A stretch of 64,000 bases of DNA, from NCBI GenBank assembly GCA_001599815.1, contig BCIA01000001.1:3724934-3788933 (forward strand), given 5' to 3'. Shown here in pieces: positions 11,008-21,350 of the stretch. Made by a program: the position numbers and the translations under genes. The stretch is from Furcasterigmium furcatum (lineage: Eukaryota; Ascomycota; Sordariomycetes; Glomerellales; Plectosphaerellaceae). The notes below the pieces were generated by a model. That model saw only the letters and a list, made by a program, of their open reading frames with translations, was not told the DNA's origin and ran no database searches. Numbering within the stretch: position 1 is the stretch's first letter; every line of letters begins with the position of its first letter.

Positions 11008-12927
11008 TCAGAATACGAAGATGAAGTCTTCGTTCTCCAAGTCGGTCAAATCATCAAACGCCCGCGCTCCTGGCTCTGGCCCGCCAATTTCATGGTCTTC
11101 TTCCTCAATGTCACGCTCTCGGGCCTGCAGCCGCTCTCTGTCTGTGGTCGAGAGCACGCTGTAATCCACGGCCGGGGTCGTCTTGCCCATACGGGAGCGC
11201 CTGCGACCGTGCTCTTTGTTCAGGTACGACAAGTAAGCACCCGCGAGGGCGACGAGCAAGATGACGGCACAGTACAAGAGGAGGTTCGACTGTAGCCCGC
11301 GGAAGTACTCCGGGGCCTCGGACGGCTTGTAGAGCAGCGGGCCGACGATGTTGCCCACGGACTGACCGACGAACAAGGCTGCGGACGTGCACTTCTTCTT
11401 CGTCTCGCCCGCGGTGTTCGCCGCCGACCAGGAATACATCAAGGGAACTATCGCGGGATCAGAAAGACTGGCGAGATGCAAGGACCAGGGCAGACCTACT
11501 CATGCCGGGATACACAGAGATGAGGTAGTACCCAGTCAGAAGTTTCGTCCTGTGCTCCGGATCGCGGGGCGTGGACAGCATGATGAGGCAGCCCATTATC
11601 GGCGGCACGCACAGGCCCGCAATCACGGCGCCTCGAGCGCTATATTTAATGGCGATGAGCGCGCCACCAATTGTCGAGATCAGCTGCACGACGCCGAACG
11701 GGGCATTGAATAGGATAGCCTGGAATGAGTCGAACCCGAAGGACTTGACAAGCAGCGGGCCGAAACTGGAGACGCCACCAGAGGGAATACTGAATTCAGT
11801 CAGTATACCCCGACGATGGACGCTGGGGGTCGGGTTCACTCACGAGATGGACAGGACGAGTGAGAACCAGAGCCAGGTCTTGGGATCTCGGATCGACTCC
11901 CACATCTGACTCCAGCGCCATTCGCGCGACATGACGCCAGTCTGGTTCATCCTCAGCCGCTCAATGGCAATGAGCTTGTCCTCGTCGCTGAGGAATTTGG
12001 CCTCGATCGGAGAATCAGGCATGTATTGGTACATGACCACCGAGAAGGCAACAGTGATTGCCCCGAAGAAGATGAAGATGACCTGGCAGCGTGTGAGCAC
12101 ACACCGAGCATGGCAGCGATGAACATACCTGGTACGGCTTGAGGGTAGAGGGGATCTGCGCCAGTCCCCAAGTGACGAGACTACCGAAGACGTTGGTGAA
12201 GCCATTCATGGCGTACCACGACGCCATGCGGAGGGGCTGCTCCCGACGGCGCCAGAACATGGAGGTGATGGCGACAAAACTGGGAGCGATACTTGCTTCA
12301 AACGCCCCCAGGAAGAAGCGGGCAAGTAGAAGAGACTCAAATGAATGCGCCGCCGCCATGAGGGTGAGCGTGGTGCCCCAGAGGGTCACCATGACGCTCG
12401 TGAACTTCCCGATGGGCAGCTTGACCAGCAGCCACGCCAGAGGGAACTGCATGATGAGCTGAGCGACGTAGACGATGGAGGTGAGCCATGAGAACTGGTT
12501 CCCCTCGAGGCCCGTGTCCTCGATGAGTCCGAAAATGGAGGAGTAGGAGATGGTCGCCTTGTCCAGCCCTGAGAGACGTCAGAACCAAGTCAGAGGGCCG
12601 AGAGATGCCATGGGCGATGAGGATCGCACCTTGCAAGAAGTAAACGGCCAGCATCAGCGGCAGGACGACGTAGTCAATACGCCGCAGCACGCGCGCGTCA
12701 TCTTCGGCCGTGATCTTGATGCGCGTCCCTGGAGGGGCGCCAATCTTGCGCAGCAGCTGTGCGGCAGCGTCGCCGCCCTGTTCCTTTCTGTCGTCATCGC
12801 CGATGAAGTCGACTTCGTCCTCCAGCAGCGGTCGTGCATCTGGACTTGGGGATGAGGATGAGGAGGAAAGCCCCCTTCTAACATCCCTGGCGTCCGCGCC
12901 AGGAACGAGTCTGCGAAATGAAGGCAT
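11008..12927 (-). CDS. MFS permease, Dal5/allantoate (anion:cation symporter) family
   Basis: Five exons: 12630-12927, 12129-12568, 11844-12082, 11500-11789 and 11008-11447; 568 aa. All four introns (46-61 nt) keep phase. About 12 membrane segments are visible. Family signatures are LDKATISYSSIFG-type helix 1 ending, NQFSWLTSIVYVAQLIMQFP, the helix 4-5 stretch RFFLGAFEASIAPSF followed by WRRREQPLRMASWY, and in the second half MYSWSAANTAGETKK. The N-terminus is Ser-rich and the C-terminus is acidic (DLTDLENEDFIFVF); both should face the cytosol. Family members import allantoate, ureidosuccinate, nicotinate, biotin precursors or other organic anions by proton symport. The substrate cannot be read from the sequence. 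Confidence 0.9.
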
Positions 12928-13357
12928 GATGAAGCCTGTGATGATGGGGGATTTACAAACTGGCCATCGTCAAGATGTCATGAAGATCAACCGAGGGTCC
13001 TTGGGCCGAGTCAGGACAGTGGAGTTCCTGACTCGGGGCAGAAGGCACTGTACGACAATTCCGGCAGAACGTCGGGTCTCCTGAAACCTCCTGCTTTAGT
13101 GGGTGATTTGCGTCACCTCAGCTGCTGATCACTGATCCCCCTCACTGTTGGCGCCTCGGCGTGAGATGTCCCGACCGGCAGAATCTCGACTGGCTGAGAG
13201 GAATCTCATGTAACTACCATCCCATGGAATTTCGTGGCCCAAAGGACTCCCCATGAATTCATATCTGCTGAGTGGTGTGTTAGGTACGAGGTTTCTCCGA
13301 TGTACCAGGCTTATTATATTACCGAACATCTTGTCGTGAGATTATGAACACGCCCTC
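12928..13357. other. Intergenic
   Basis: Upstream region of the permease gene and 3' flank of the SUR7/PalI gene. No RNA gene or repeat is seen. Confidence 0.5.
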
Positions 13358-14467
13358 TCATGCCTTGTTCTTTGGTAGCCGCAAATCACTCTTGACTTCC
13401 CTGAAGATTCCCCTCCAGTTCCCAATCTCATCGCCAGTTCTCTCCCTTCTCTTAAAGCTAGAAAGCCTGAAGCCAACGAACCACACGCTGAACCAGTACC
13501 ACGCGACACCCATTCCCAGGACAGCAGCTACCCAGCCCAGTGCGAGAAAAGGGCCTCCCTGGTTGATCTGCAGGCCAACCGCGCCGCTCAGGTCTCCCAA
13601 AATTGATGCGCCGCCCAAGATGAGACCCGTCATGACAACCGCAAAGAAAAAGAGTGCGGTGCCGCCCATGACCGAGGCCACGAGGTTGATGCGGACCAGG
13701 AAACGACGGTGGCCAAGAAGAAGGATGGCAAGGGATGCAAGCATGACAATACCAGTCATCGCTGCAGATATTATGAGGAGAGCGAACAAGGCCCTGCTAC
13801 CATGGATGCCGAGTGACAAGACCGAATCGAGAGTCGAGACAAGAGCGTCGACTAACGGGACCGAGAGCGTGGTGCGTCCGACAGTCAGGGAGGATGGGAT
13901 GGACGAACTGATGTTCCGCAGGCCTAGACAGAGACGAGTATTAGTGACCGAACTGGTTACAAGGTTTTTGACGTGAGCTCTTTGCATCAGACCTTCTCGC
14001 GTATCGTCGTACGGGATGCAGCGGTCGAGGTTGATCTCGCTGCTGGGATCGTTCGGATCAGCCAAGTCGCCCTCGCAAATCCTGGATAGGTAGAGAGAGT
14101 ATGCGTCTCTGATCCCGAGGGCTTGCGTGAGATTTCCGAGGATGGAGCTTTGAATATCATCCAGTCCGCTGCCGATGCGGTCCGCCATGTCATCCACCAC
14201 GCCTTCGAAGGTGTCTCTCAGCCCATCAATGAAGTCGCCAAAGGCGCCACCAGGACTAGCGTTATCGGAGCCGTCAGCGCCATTCGATGCCCTGTCCTCT
14301 CTTGTGATCTCAATAATCCCCTCTCCCAGATTGGATGTGTTTAAAGAGAGCCAGAAGAAATCCGGCGCCGATGAAGGGCCCGTCCCTGCCACCAGGAGGA
14401 CCACGGAGAGCGCGAAGGAGACGGCCGCCAATACGGCTGGAATCACAGCAAGAAAACGGCTGACCAT
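13358..14467 (-). CDS. SUR7/PalI-family membrane protein
   Basis: The frame is open for 369 codons from an ATG. A first membrane helix (residues ~5-27) is followed by a long extracellular loop (~30-220) with Cys pairs (RICEGDLADP, DRCIPYDD). Three further helices (~230-345) and a basic cytosolic tail follow. This is the plan of the SUR7/Rim9(PalI) family of cortical or eisosome-associated, pH-sensing-linked membrane proteins. Positions 13924-13992 (69 nt, GTCTGA...TGTCTAG) look like an intron that happens to be a multiple of three; removing it joins DDTREG to LRNISSSIP and gives 346 aa. I favour splicing, because the 23 extra residues have no family likeness. Confidence 0.82.
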   Translation of the reverse strand: MVSRFLAVIPAVLAAVSFALSVVLLVAGTGPSSAPDFFWLSLNTSNLGEGIIEITREDRASNGADGSDNASPGGAFGDFIDGLRDTFEGVVDDMADRIGSGLDDIQSSILGNLTQALGIRDAYSLYLSRICEGDLADPNDPSSEINLDRCIPYDDTREGLMQRAHVKNLVTSSVTNTRLCLGLRNISSSIPSSLTVGRTTLSVPLVDALVSTLDSVLSLGIHGSRALFALLIISAAMTGIVMLASLAILLLGHRRFLVRINLVASVMGGTALFFFAVVMTGLILGGASILGDLSGAVGLQINQGGPFLALGWVAAVLGMGVAWYWFSVWFVGFRLSSFKRRERTGDEIGNWRGIFREVKSDLRLPKNKA

Positions 14468-15124
14468 GTTGGTATGAATTCTTTGAAACGAATTGCTGTG
14501 CCAGGCTTATAAGTACGATATTTGGAGCGTCCCATGTGTTGGCCTCCGTCCTCAGTCGCATCGCAGCGCTTGGGGAAGGTCGAGATATAATGAGAAACGC
14601 AGACTCCTGACTTCACGTCACCATCCATGATGACATGCACTGCATTGTCCCTGGAAAGCTTCAGAATGGCACGTCCATGTCAAGGCATTAACTTGGGACG
14701 ACGGGGAGCCTATAGATCGGGCATATTGAGGTCCGGGCGCGGGGGTGGGAGGTGTTCCACGTCACAGAACCACTGGGATGAAGCTGGTAATTTGACGACA
14801 GCGTTACCTATTGTGGTAATCGAAGGAGAACCGCCACGTCTTCAACGAGTCGGTTGGTTGTCGCGAAAGGCATTCTACGCGAGAGTCAGCCATGGATGTG
14901 CTGTTCGACAGGACGGAGAGGAAAGTCTGCGACCGGCAACACCATCGTCACGCAGGGTTCCCACCAGTGACTTTGTTCATGTTCCGCCGTAGAGCAAAAA
15001 TGAGCACCAAATGGCTGGGTAAAATGACAGCGATGAGGTTGGAGAATCATTTGCGGTCGAAATCAGATCAGGGGCCGCCTTAGCAAAGGATCATAGGGGC
15101 TAGATCTTACAGCCTAATCATCAA
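14468..15124. other. Intergenic
   Basis: Upstream region of the SUR7/PalI gene and the 5' flank of the tRNA gene. No other supported feature. Confidence 0.5.
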
Positions 15125-15213
15125 TCCGGAATGGTGTAATGGTCAACATTTGTCGCTCTCACTCATTGAATGACGGCGCCGACAGGCTCGGGGTTCAATT
15201 CCCCGTTCCGGAA
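15125..15213 (+). tRNA. tRNA-Glu(CUC) with intron
   Basis: The cloverleaf can be folded by hand. The acceptor stem TCCGGAA (15125-15131) pairs with TTCCGGA (15206-15212), discriminator A at 15213. The anticodon stem TGTCG (15151-15155) pairs with CGACA (15180-15184). The T stem CGGGG pairs with CCCCG around loop TTCAATT. The loop C-T-CTC-A places anticodon CTC at 15158-15160. A 17-nt intron (15162-15178) sits after position 37, the canonical place. The B-box-like GGTTCAATTCC is at 15192-15202. The loop phrase TCGCTCTCA is typical of fungal tRNA-Glu. Confidence 0.93.
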
Positions 15214-15217
15214 AATC

Positions 15218-15221
15218 TTTT
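15218..15221 (+). terminator. Pol III terminator (T run)
   Basis: Four consecutive T residues five bases after the tRNA discriminator base, the usual RNA polymerase III stop signal. Confidence 0.7.
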
Positions 15222-16565
15222 GCTCCCGACTAGTTCCAAGCAGAACAACTACCTTCGCTTTTTTGGATCCCTCCCCCTTTTTTCATTACTGTTTATGGCC
15301 AGCCTCAAAGAGGGATTGGGGGATTGTTGACTTCTGGCCTCCCATACCACTGCAGCTTCTTGACTTTGATTTTAGGGTCACGACATGCCATCGTGTTTTC
15401 TCCCTCGCTGAGGGCGGCAAATCTTGCTCCCTCTGGCCACCTCGCCCTCCTCTGCTCCCAGAAAGGCAGCTCTGCCCGGTCTCTGGCACAGGAAGAAACG
15501 CCATCAAACTTAACCAAGCCATCGCATTCTCAACGGTGCGGGACCCACCCAACGGTCTCTCATTCCCAGACCGAGGACGAGGCTGCCGTGTCATGGAGCG
15601 CGTGCGGGTCCACGAAGCCCACGGCCACCTCGGCCAGCCCTGTCGACTGCCTTCATTACTCTTCATTGTTGAAGCGAATTTGCTTTATTAAATCTATTTG
15701 AGGAAAGATGCTCCCAAACGCGATATCAAAAGGAAAAGGGATGGCCAACTCCTAATGAGGTACACGAGCAGAGTGCGCCGCACTGGTGATTGCAATGCAT
15801 CATGAAGAATGGAGGCAAAGACACTGGAAACTTCTCGAGAGTAAACAAATATCTTGGCTGAACCGGTCTAGAATCTCTTTTGGGAGTCACTGTTGTTTCT
15901 CGAGGAGTGAGGCACCCCTTCAGCCGAGCAATTCCTGATCGACTAACATCCCGACCCAAGACAGGAACAGCACGCGTTCCTGGATGAAGACTGTTTATGC
16001 TTTCACTAAGGTTCTTAGCTTCGCTGCTTAATTGAAAGCTTGGATGAGGCGGGACTCATCGACGCGGGGAATATGGATCAGCAACATCCTCTCATCTCGC
16101 GGCATATGTGCCCCTGGATTGCTGGTTCGACGCGATGTCTCACCCTCCTTCATCCCGCCCCAGGTACGAATGACCAGCGCTGCGGACACCATGTTCCGGA
16201 ACATGCTGACCGGCGGGAGGAAAATCTCACTTTCAGTAAGCCATGGAGAATGCAGCCGTGCAAGACCTTCCATGGCCCTGCGCCAGAATGTTCATGGTTG
16301 AGCCCGCGCGTCGTCGGGAAAGAGTCTCAACCCTCGTTGTTTTTCGCCGCAACAGGACCGAGAGGGCTAAACACGCTCGAATATGACTTCTCATGAATAC
16401 TTATAGAGCTCGAAGCCCAACAAATCCCCTTGGCAGAAAAGAGGCATTCTCGGCAAGCGCATTTCGAGGGCAGTCAAAACACACCAACTCTAGTCACTCT
16501 TTACACCACCCAAGCCGCGCGTTGTTCCCTGCTCTTCTCAGTCACTCTTTTGGAAGCTTGCCATC
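15222..16565. other. Intergenic, promoter of the His-rich gene
   Basis: Open frames overlap on both strands and none looks real. The last ~150 bp are pyrimidine-rich and probably form the 5' leader of the histidine-rich gene. Confidence 0.45.
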
Positions 16566-18038
16566 ATGAAGCATCTTCAGACCACCCTTCTTCTCTCGGT
16601 GGCGGCCATGGGTCTCCTGGCCCAGGCCCGCCCCGAGGATCAGGTCGCCGAAGCTGATCGCCATGGACACCACGACGTGATCAAGCATGGCGAGAAGTGG
16701 GACGACGTCAAGTGCAAGGTCTGGTGGGACCAGCATCACAAGGAAGGCCTCGTCGGCGACTTTGCTCTTCACTGCAAGGAGTGGCACGGCAAGCACGGCC
16801 ACCACCACGGCCACCATGATCACCACCACGGTCATCATGGCGAGAAGTGGGACGATCTGAAGTGTAAGGTCTGGTGGGACGAGCACCACAAGGAGGGCGT
16901 CAAGGGTGACTTTGCCATCTACTGCAAGGAGTGGCACCATAAGCACCATGGTCACCACGGACACCATCATGACCACCATCACGACCACCACGGCAAGTGG
17001 ACCGACCTGCAGTGCAAGGTCGTCTGGGAGAAGCACCATCACAAGCACGAGCATCACCACGGGCACAAGGGCGAGAAGTGGGACGACCTGAAGTGCAAGG
17101 TCTGGTGGGATGAGCATCATAAGGAGGGCGTCAAGGGTGACTTCGCCATCTACTGCAAGGAGTGGCACCACAAGCACCACGGCGGCAAGGGTCACCACGG
17201 CGAGCATGGTCATCATCACGGACACCACGGTGAGCACCATGGCCATCATGGTCACCATGGCCATCATGGTCACCACGGCGAGCACGGTCACCATGGTGAG
17301 CATGGTCACCACGGCGAGCACGGTCACCATGGTGAGCATGGTCATCACGGCGAGCATGGTCATCACGGCGAGCATGGTCATCACGGCGAGCACGGTCACC
17401 ATGGTGAGCATGGTCATCACGAGCACCGTGAGGGCGAGACCCCGGCGGTTCAGCGCCGTGACGGCCATGAGGAGAAGCAGCCCCCTCACCACGGTGAGCA
17501 CCATGGTCATCACGGCGAGCATCACGGTCACCACGGCGAGCATCACGGTCACCACGGCGAGCATCACGGTCACCACGGCGAGCATCACGGTCATCATCAC
17601 GGTCATCACGGCGAGCATCACGGTCATCATCACGGTCATCACGGCGAGCATCATCCTCACCACGGCCACCACGATCATCATCACCACGGTCATCACCACG
17701 AGGGCACCTGGGAAGAGTTCAAGATCTACTGCAAGGAGTGGGAGAAGAAGCACCACGAGCACCCCCAGAAGCCCGTCTATCCCGACCACAAGCCTGAACA
17801 CAAGCCCGAGCATAAGCCTGAACACAAGCCCGAGCATAAGCCTGAACACAAGCCTGAGCATAAGCCCGAGCACAAGCCCGAACACAAGCCCGAGCACAAG
17901 AAGCCTGTCGACTGCTACGACTCCAAGAACACTCACCACAAGGACTGCCACGTCGTCGTCTCCGGCGCCACCTCCAGGACCTACACCGCGATTGGTGGCA
18001 TCGCCATCGCTGCTATGGGCTTCGCTGCCCTGTTCTAA
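16566..18038 (+). CDS. Secreted histidine-rich repeat protein, probably GPI-anchored
   Basis: Single exon, 490 aa. A signal peptide (residues 1-20, MKHLQTTLLLSVAAMGLLAQ, cut near A20/A21) leads into Cys-containing modules. The full module is GEKWDDxKCKVWWDxHHKEG, then VKGDFAIYCKEWHHKHH. Complete copies lie at residues ~42-74, 92-124 and 169-201, with Cys 50/70, 100/120 and 177/197. A truncated copy has Cys150, and a half module IYCKEW lies near the end. Copies 2 and 3 are identical at protein level, so they duplicated recently. Between and after them are GEHGHH and GEHHGHH arrays, then KPEH repeats, then a final Cys pair. A hydrophobic C-terminus after SGATSRTYTAIGG fits a GPI signal. A dibasic QRRD (codons at 17451-17462) splits the His arrays and could be a Kex2 site. 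High His and Cys content suggests metal binding at the wall; that is inference. Confidence 0.88.
   Translation: MKHLQTTLLLSVAAMGLLAQARPEDQVAEADRHGHHDVIKHGEKWDDVKCKVWWDQHHKEGLVGDFALHCKEWHGKHGHHHGHHDHHHGHHGEKWDDLKCKVWWDEHHKEGVKGDFAIYCKEWHHKHHGHHGHHHDHHHDHHGKWTDLQCKVVWEKHHHKHEHHHGHKGEKWDDLKCKVWWDEHHKEGVKGDFAIYCKEWHHKHHGGKGHHGEHGHHHGHHGEHHGHHGHHGHHGHHGEHGHHGEHGHHGEHGHHGEHGHHGEHGHHGEHGHHGEHGHHGEHGHHEHREGETPAVQRRDGHEEKQPPHHGEHHGHHGEHHGHHGEHHGHHGEHHGHHGEHHGHHHGHHGEHHGHHHGHHGEHHPHHGHHDHHHHGHHHEGTWEEFKIYCKEWEKKHHEHPQKPVYPDHKPEHKPEHKPEHKPEHKPEHKPEHKPEHKPEHKPEHKKPVDCYDSKNTHHKDCHVVVSGATSRTYTAIGGIAIAAMGFAALF
17200..17425 (+). repeat. 18-bp minisatellite encoding GEHGHH
   Basis: Eight near-perfect tandem copies of a GGCGAGCAYGGTCAYCAC-like unit inside the His-rich gene, with third-position C/T variation only. 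The array is preceded by shorter GHH units. Confidence 0.85.
17488..17660 (+). repeat. 21-bp minisatellite encoding GEHHGHH
   Basis: Tandem copies of a GGCGAGCATCACGGTCACCA-like unit in the second His array of the same gene; later units carry an extra His codon. Confidence 0.8.
17785..17902 (+). repeat. 12-bp repeat encoding KPEH
   Basis: About nine tandem AAGCCYGARCAY units near the 3' end of the His-rich gene. They encode a Lys/Pro/Glu/His stalk just before the probable GPI region. Confidence 0.85.
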
Positions 18039-18640
18039 GCTGCTGGTACGGTTCTGATATCTTCATTTCTAGCAAATCTGGGGTTAGCGCTCCGATTTAG
18101 GCTGCAGGCGTTGGATTGAATACTACTAGTACTTCATGTTTGCTTAACCACGAAGTCCGATTCCCGTGCTGTATGCAAATGCTGTGACTCGCCGACATGT
18201 TGGCATCGCCACGCCGTCTGCGTTCGTGCGTGTTGATCTGACAGTCAGACATGACTGTATCACCGTCCTATTTGCATGGCAACTTGATGACAGGATCCCG
18301 AGCCCACGATCAAGATGAGCTGATCCCGGGGATCCAGGGACCGATATCCAACAGCAATACCTCCATGACTGGTGGTCACTCCAACTCTCTCACTGTACCA
18401 CTCACTCAGTCATGGTCGTTCATAGCATCTACTCATACTGACGACAGACGGTACAACGCGAAACTCGGTTTCTTGCTCCTCTGTATTGCGGCTTCTACAT
18501 AAGTACTAGGACGATCAGGATAGCATCTTGCCAGGATCTTTCTCCAGAAGACTTCAACCTGCTCGAGTACCTTGCGAAGACAGGCTTTCCCCAGTTTCTC
18601 GTTGTTAGTCAAGCACTCTTAGCAAGGCATAGTTTGCAGA
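18039..18640. other. Intergenic
   Basis: 3' region of the His-rich gene and promoter of the next surface-protein gene. No further feature is recognised. Confidence 0.5.
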
Positions 18641-19410
18641 ATGAACCGCGGGGCGATCGTCTCCTTGGCCGTTGTGGCCATGGCTGCAGCGTGGCCCGTC
18701 GAAAGCGAAGACAGTCTTTCCATGGCCTTCGCATTACCACCACACGACCCCTGAACTCTGCAAACGTGCCAACCGAAGCGGCTGGCGCTGCCGCAGTCGG
18801 CGAGCTGGAGCGGCGGCAGTCGACGCTGACACCGCTTGAGATCATTTTCCTCCCTACGGATTCGTCTACTACGACCAGCATGAGAACTACTGGCGCTTCA
18901 AGCGTCGAGACCACTTCGCTCCCTGGTCACAGCCTGACCACAACAAGCAGAACCACGGCAGACACTCAGGAGACAAGGCGCACGTCCAGTCATGCTCCGA
19001 TTCCTGAACCCACGCCATTATACGATGATATCAGTTTCATCCCAGTTCCTGAGCCCTCGACGAGCACAAGCATCATGACCATATCCATCACGCCAACGAC
19101 CCCAGTGTTCGTCCCTCCTGCCGACGTGGAGAGTCTGCCATCATCCCAGGCATCCGATGGAGACACTGAGCTGTCTCCAGGACACAGCTCCACCGGATCA
19201 GACCCTGCTGTCCATGTCACTTTGGAGCCTCTACGAACTTGGGACACCAGTATCTCGTCAGAGCACACGCGAACGCCGGAAAGCGACGCACCGAGCGGGT
19301 CTCCTGACACTCCCCAAGGCGAGGAGAGTCAAGGCTGCCAGGTCACTCTACGCCCCAGCCTCGGCATTGTCATTGTGGTGGGCGCGGGCGCGGCATTTGC
19401 CATGATGTGA
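18641..19410 (+). pseudogene. Ser/Thr-rich surface protein, apparent frameshift
   Basis: The ATG at 18641 opens a good signal peptide (MNRGAIVSLAVVAMAAAWP), but that frame stops at 18752. A second frame runs from upstream of that stop to 19410. It carries LNSANVPTEAAGAAAV, a Kex2-like LERRQST, a ~150-residue Ser/Thr/Pro-rich stalk, and a hydrophobic C-terminus SLGIVIVVGAGAAFAMM typical of GPI signals. One missing base in the CCCC run at 18748-18751 would explain the switch. The second frame has no ATG of its own before ~18881. A 43-nt intron with a poor donor could also join the frames but would destroy the signal peptide. It is therefore a sequencing error or a decayed cell-wall protein gene. 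Confidence 0.55.
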
Positions 19411-19613
19411 CAAGAGTTGGTAAATTAGAATGTCGTGATGATGGCCTCCGGACATCTCGGGTCGGGCCAGGCCATCTATAGTACAGGAGTGGAGGTACAA
19501 GGGGGTCCGTCCTTCAGTTAGAACAGCGAAGAATGTCCTCAAGCCAATAGCGTCAATCGTACAATTATCCTCCGCCTTTTCGTTTTCCCCGTGACGAGCA
19601 GCACCGCCGCTTC

Positions 19614-20562
19614 TTAAGCGCTGATGAAGCCCTTGACGTTGCTCAGCCACCTCACGTACTCCTTCTGCTCCTTGACGTCGACGTAGTCGGGGGCGAAGAC
19701 GGCCAGGGTCTGGGTGATGCCGCGCTCCTCGAGATACCTCTCCATGAGGATCTGGAGGTCCTCGTCGAGGCTGCCGAAGGGAGGTCCGGGGTAGATATCG
19801 GCGCGCTTCTGGGCGGACTCGGGGCTGGTGGGGGTGGCGAGGGCGGCATCCTCATAGTAGTAGAGGTTCTCGACAACGATGGCGCCGTCCTGGGCGGTGG
19901 CGTCGATGTTCAGGGCGCCGGGGGAGAGGCCGGGCTTCTCGACAACGATGGTCAGGCGGGTGGGGGGCGCGGCCTCGTCGAGGTCCTCCTCCTCCTCAGC
20001 CTCAAGGTCCTCCTCGGCAGCAGCAGAGCGGCCCTGCTTGTTGTTGGTGGGGGCGTCGTCGAACTCCTCGTCCTCGAGCGCGCGGTCCTGGTCGTACAGA
20101 TCGGGGTCGTAGTTGGCGAGGTCGGCGATGGAGAAGGTCACGGTGATCCTGCAACTGTTAGCCTCATCTACTACTAGCAGCTGAGAATGGGTTCGCGACA
20201 TACTTCTCGTCGCCGAAGCTGCGCACGAGCTTGACATCCTCCTTGCCGGGGACGTCGTGGAGCTCGAAGGGGCTGTTGTCGAGGAAATCCTTGACGCTGG
20301 CAGGGAGCTGCTCATTCTGCTTGACCTCCTCCTCGAACTGAAGCTCGCTGTCGATCTTGGCGACGAGCTCCTCGTCCGACTCGCCAGCAGACGCTTTCCT
20401 GAAAGCGGTTGTCGAGAAGGCAGAGGCGCGCTGGGAGCGGATGGCGAGGTTCAGCGAAGGGGTGGCCTTCAGGAGGGCGCCGGAGCGGGCGACAGGGGAT
20501 TGCCTAGAAAGGCGGCCCAGGGCGCGAGGCGCGGAGCGCGCGATAGTACGGATGGAGAGCAT
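19614..20562 (-). CDS. MAM33: Mitochondrial matrix p32-family protein (MAM33)
   Basis: Two exons, 20204-20562 and 19614-20148, joined over a 55-nt intron (GTATGT...TTGCAG); 297 aa. Residues 1-50 are a typical matrix presequence (MLSIRTIARSAPRALGRLSR..., Arg/Ser/Ala-rich, no acid), ending near AFSTTAFRK. The acidic p32/gC1qBP core follows: an acidic first helix (ELVAKIDSELQFEEEVKQ), FELHDVPGKEDVKLVRSFGDEKI, TVTFSIADL, an acidic loop, FGSLDEDLQILMERYLEERG and a final KEYVRWLSNVKGFI. The family forms doughnut-shaped trimers in the matrix and supports mitochondrial translation and respiration. Confidence 0.92.
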
Positions 20563-21074
20563 CGCGAATGTGAGGCTTGTGGCGAGGATTGGAAGCGTTT
20601 GTTGAAGAATGACACGATCTCAGAAGATTTCGAAGCTGGGTCAGGTCGAGCTTCAGCAGCTCCGGGCTGAGACTGGACGATCCAAATTTTTGGTGGAGAC
20701 CGGGGAAAAGAAGGTCCAGTCCGGCCTTCACCGAGACGCACACCGAGCGGCGTCAGTCCTCGGGGGTCAAACCCCACGGACGAGCGAGCCCCTGAACATC
20801 GACTTGAACAAGACCTACACCGCAGTTCATCGTAGAATGCTCACTGGGGCCACTAAGTACGATTTTTAATCATTAAATGATATGATGTTGGGATTATTTC
20901 GCCACTCTCGCATTTCACTGGCTGTCCTCACATCAAAACAGGCAAACCTGATATTCCACCCGAGTCTCAAAATGATTTGATGACACTATTTAACATAGAG
21001 CCTCAACCTAGTGCGCTTCATACCGTACAGTATCTGTTGCGGGGTAATTCTCTTGCTATCGAGGCGTAGCATCG
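20563..21074 (-). promoter_or_regulatory. MAM33 upstream region with RRPE-like element
   Basis: AAATTTTTGG followed by TGGAGAC lies at 20684-20700, about 125 bp upstream of the MAM33 ATG. The same core with TGG next to it stands ~145 bp upstream of TMA16. AAAATTTT is the rRNA-processing element (RRPE) of yeast ribosome-biogenesis promoters. The rest of the interval shows nothing. Confidence 0.4.
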
Positions 21075-21350
21075 TCAGACCCAGTGAACCTTCTTCTTGC
21101 CCTTCTTCGCATCGTCGTCGTCCCTTTGCTGTAAGCCCTCGTCATTGCTCTCATGATCAGTCTCCTGTCGCTTCGCGAAACATTTCTGACAAGTTCCTAC
21201 AGAGCTTCGGCCGTCAAAAAGCTCCGTGTTGCATGTAAAGGGTGACAAGTTCCTCTCTATGACGAAGTCACACTTCTCCTCGGTGCGAAGTTGCGTTTCC
21301 TCTCGACCACAGTCCTCGCAATTGATGAAGATTCGCATCCAGGTACACAT
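21075..21350 (-). CDS. Small Cys-rich, possibly zinc-binding protein
   Basis: ATG-started frame of 91 aa. It contains CEDC (residues ~11-14), single Cys in EEKCDF and FTCNTE, and CQKC, spaced like a small zinc ribbon or fungal Cys-rich fold. A charged tail follows (DEGLQQRDDDDAKKGKKK), ending in VHWV. Many Pezizomycotina carry small proteins that begin with MC, a Cys-x2-Cys pair and a closing C-x2-C, with unknown roles; this resembles them. No signal peptide, so it is probably cytosolic or nuclear. No domain name can be assigned, and a 5' exon may be missing. Confidence 0.5.
   Translation of the reverse strand: MCTWMRIFINCEDCGREETQLRTEEKCDFVIERNLSPFTCNTELFDGRSSVGTCQKCFAKRQETDHESNDEGLQQRDDDDAKKGKKKVHWV

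Noticed and set aside
16542..17951. 469-codon minus-strand frame across the His-rich gene
   Set aside because: It is the reverse reading of CAC/CAT and GAG repeats, giving a Val/Met/Leu-only sequence. The plus-strand frame has a signal peptide, Cys modules and a GPI end.
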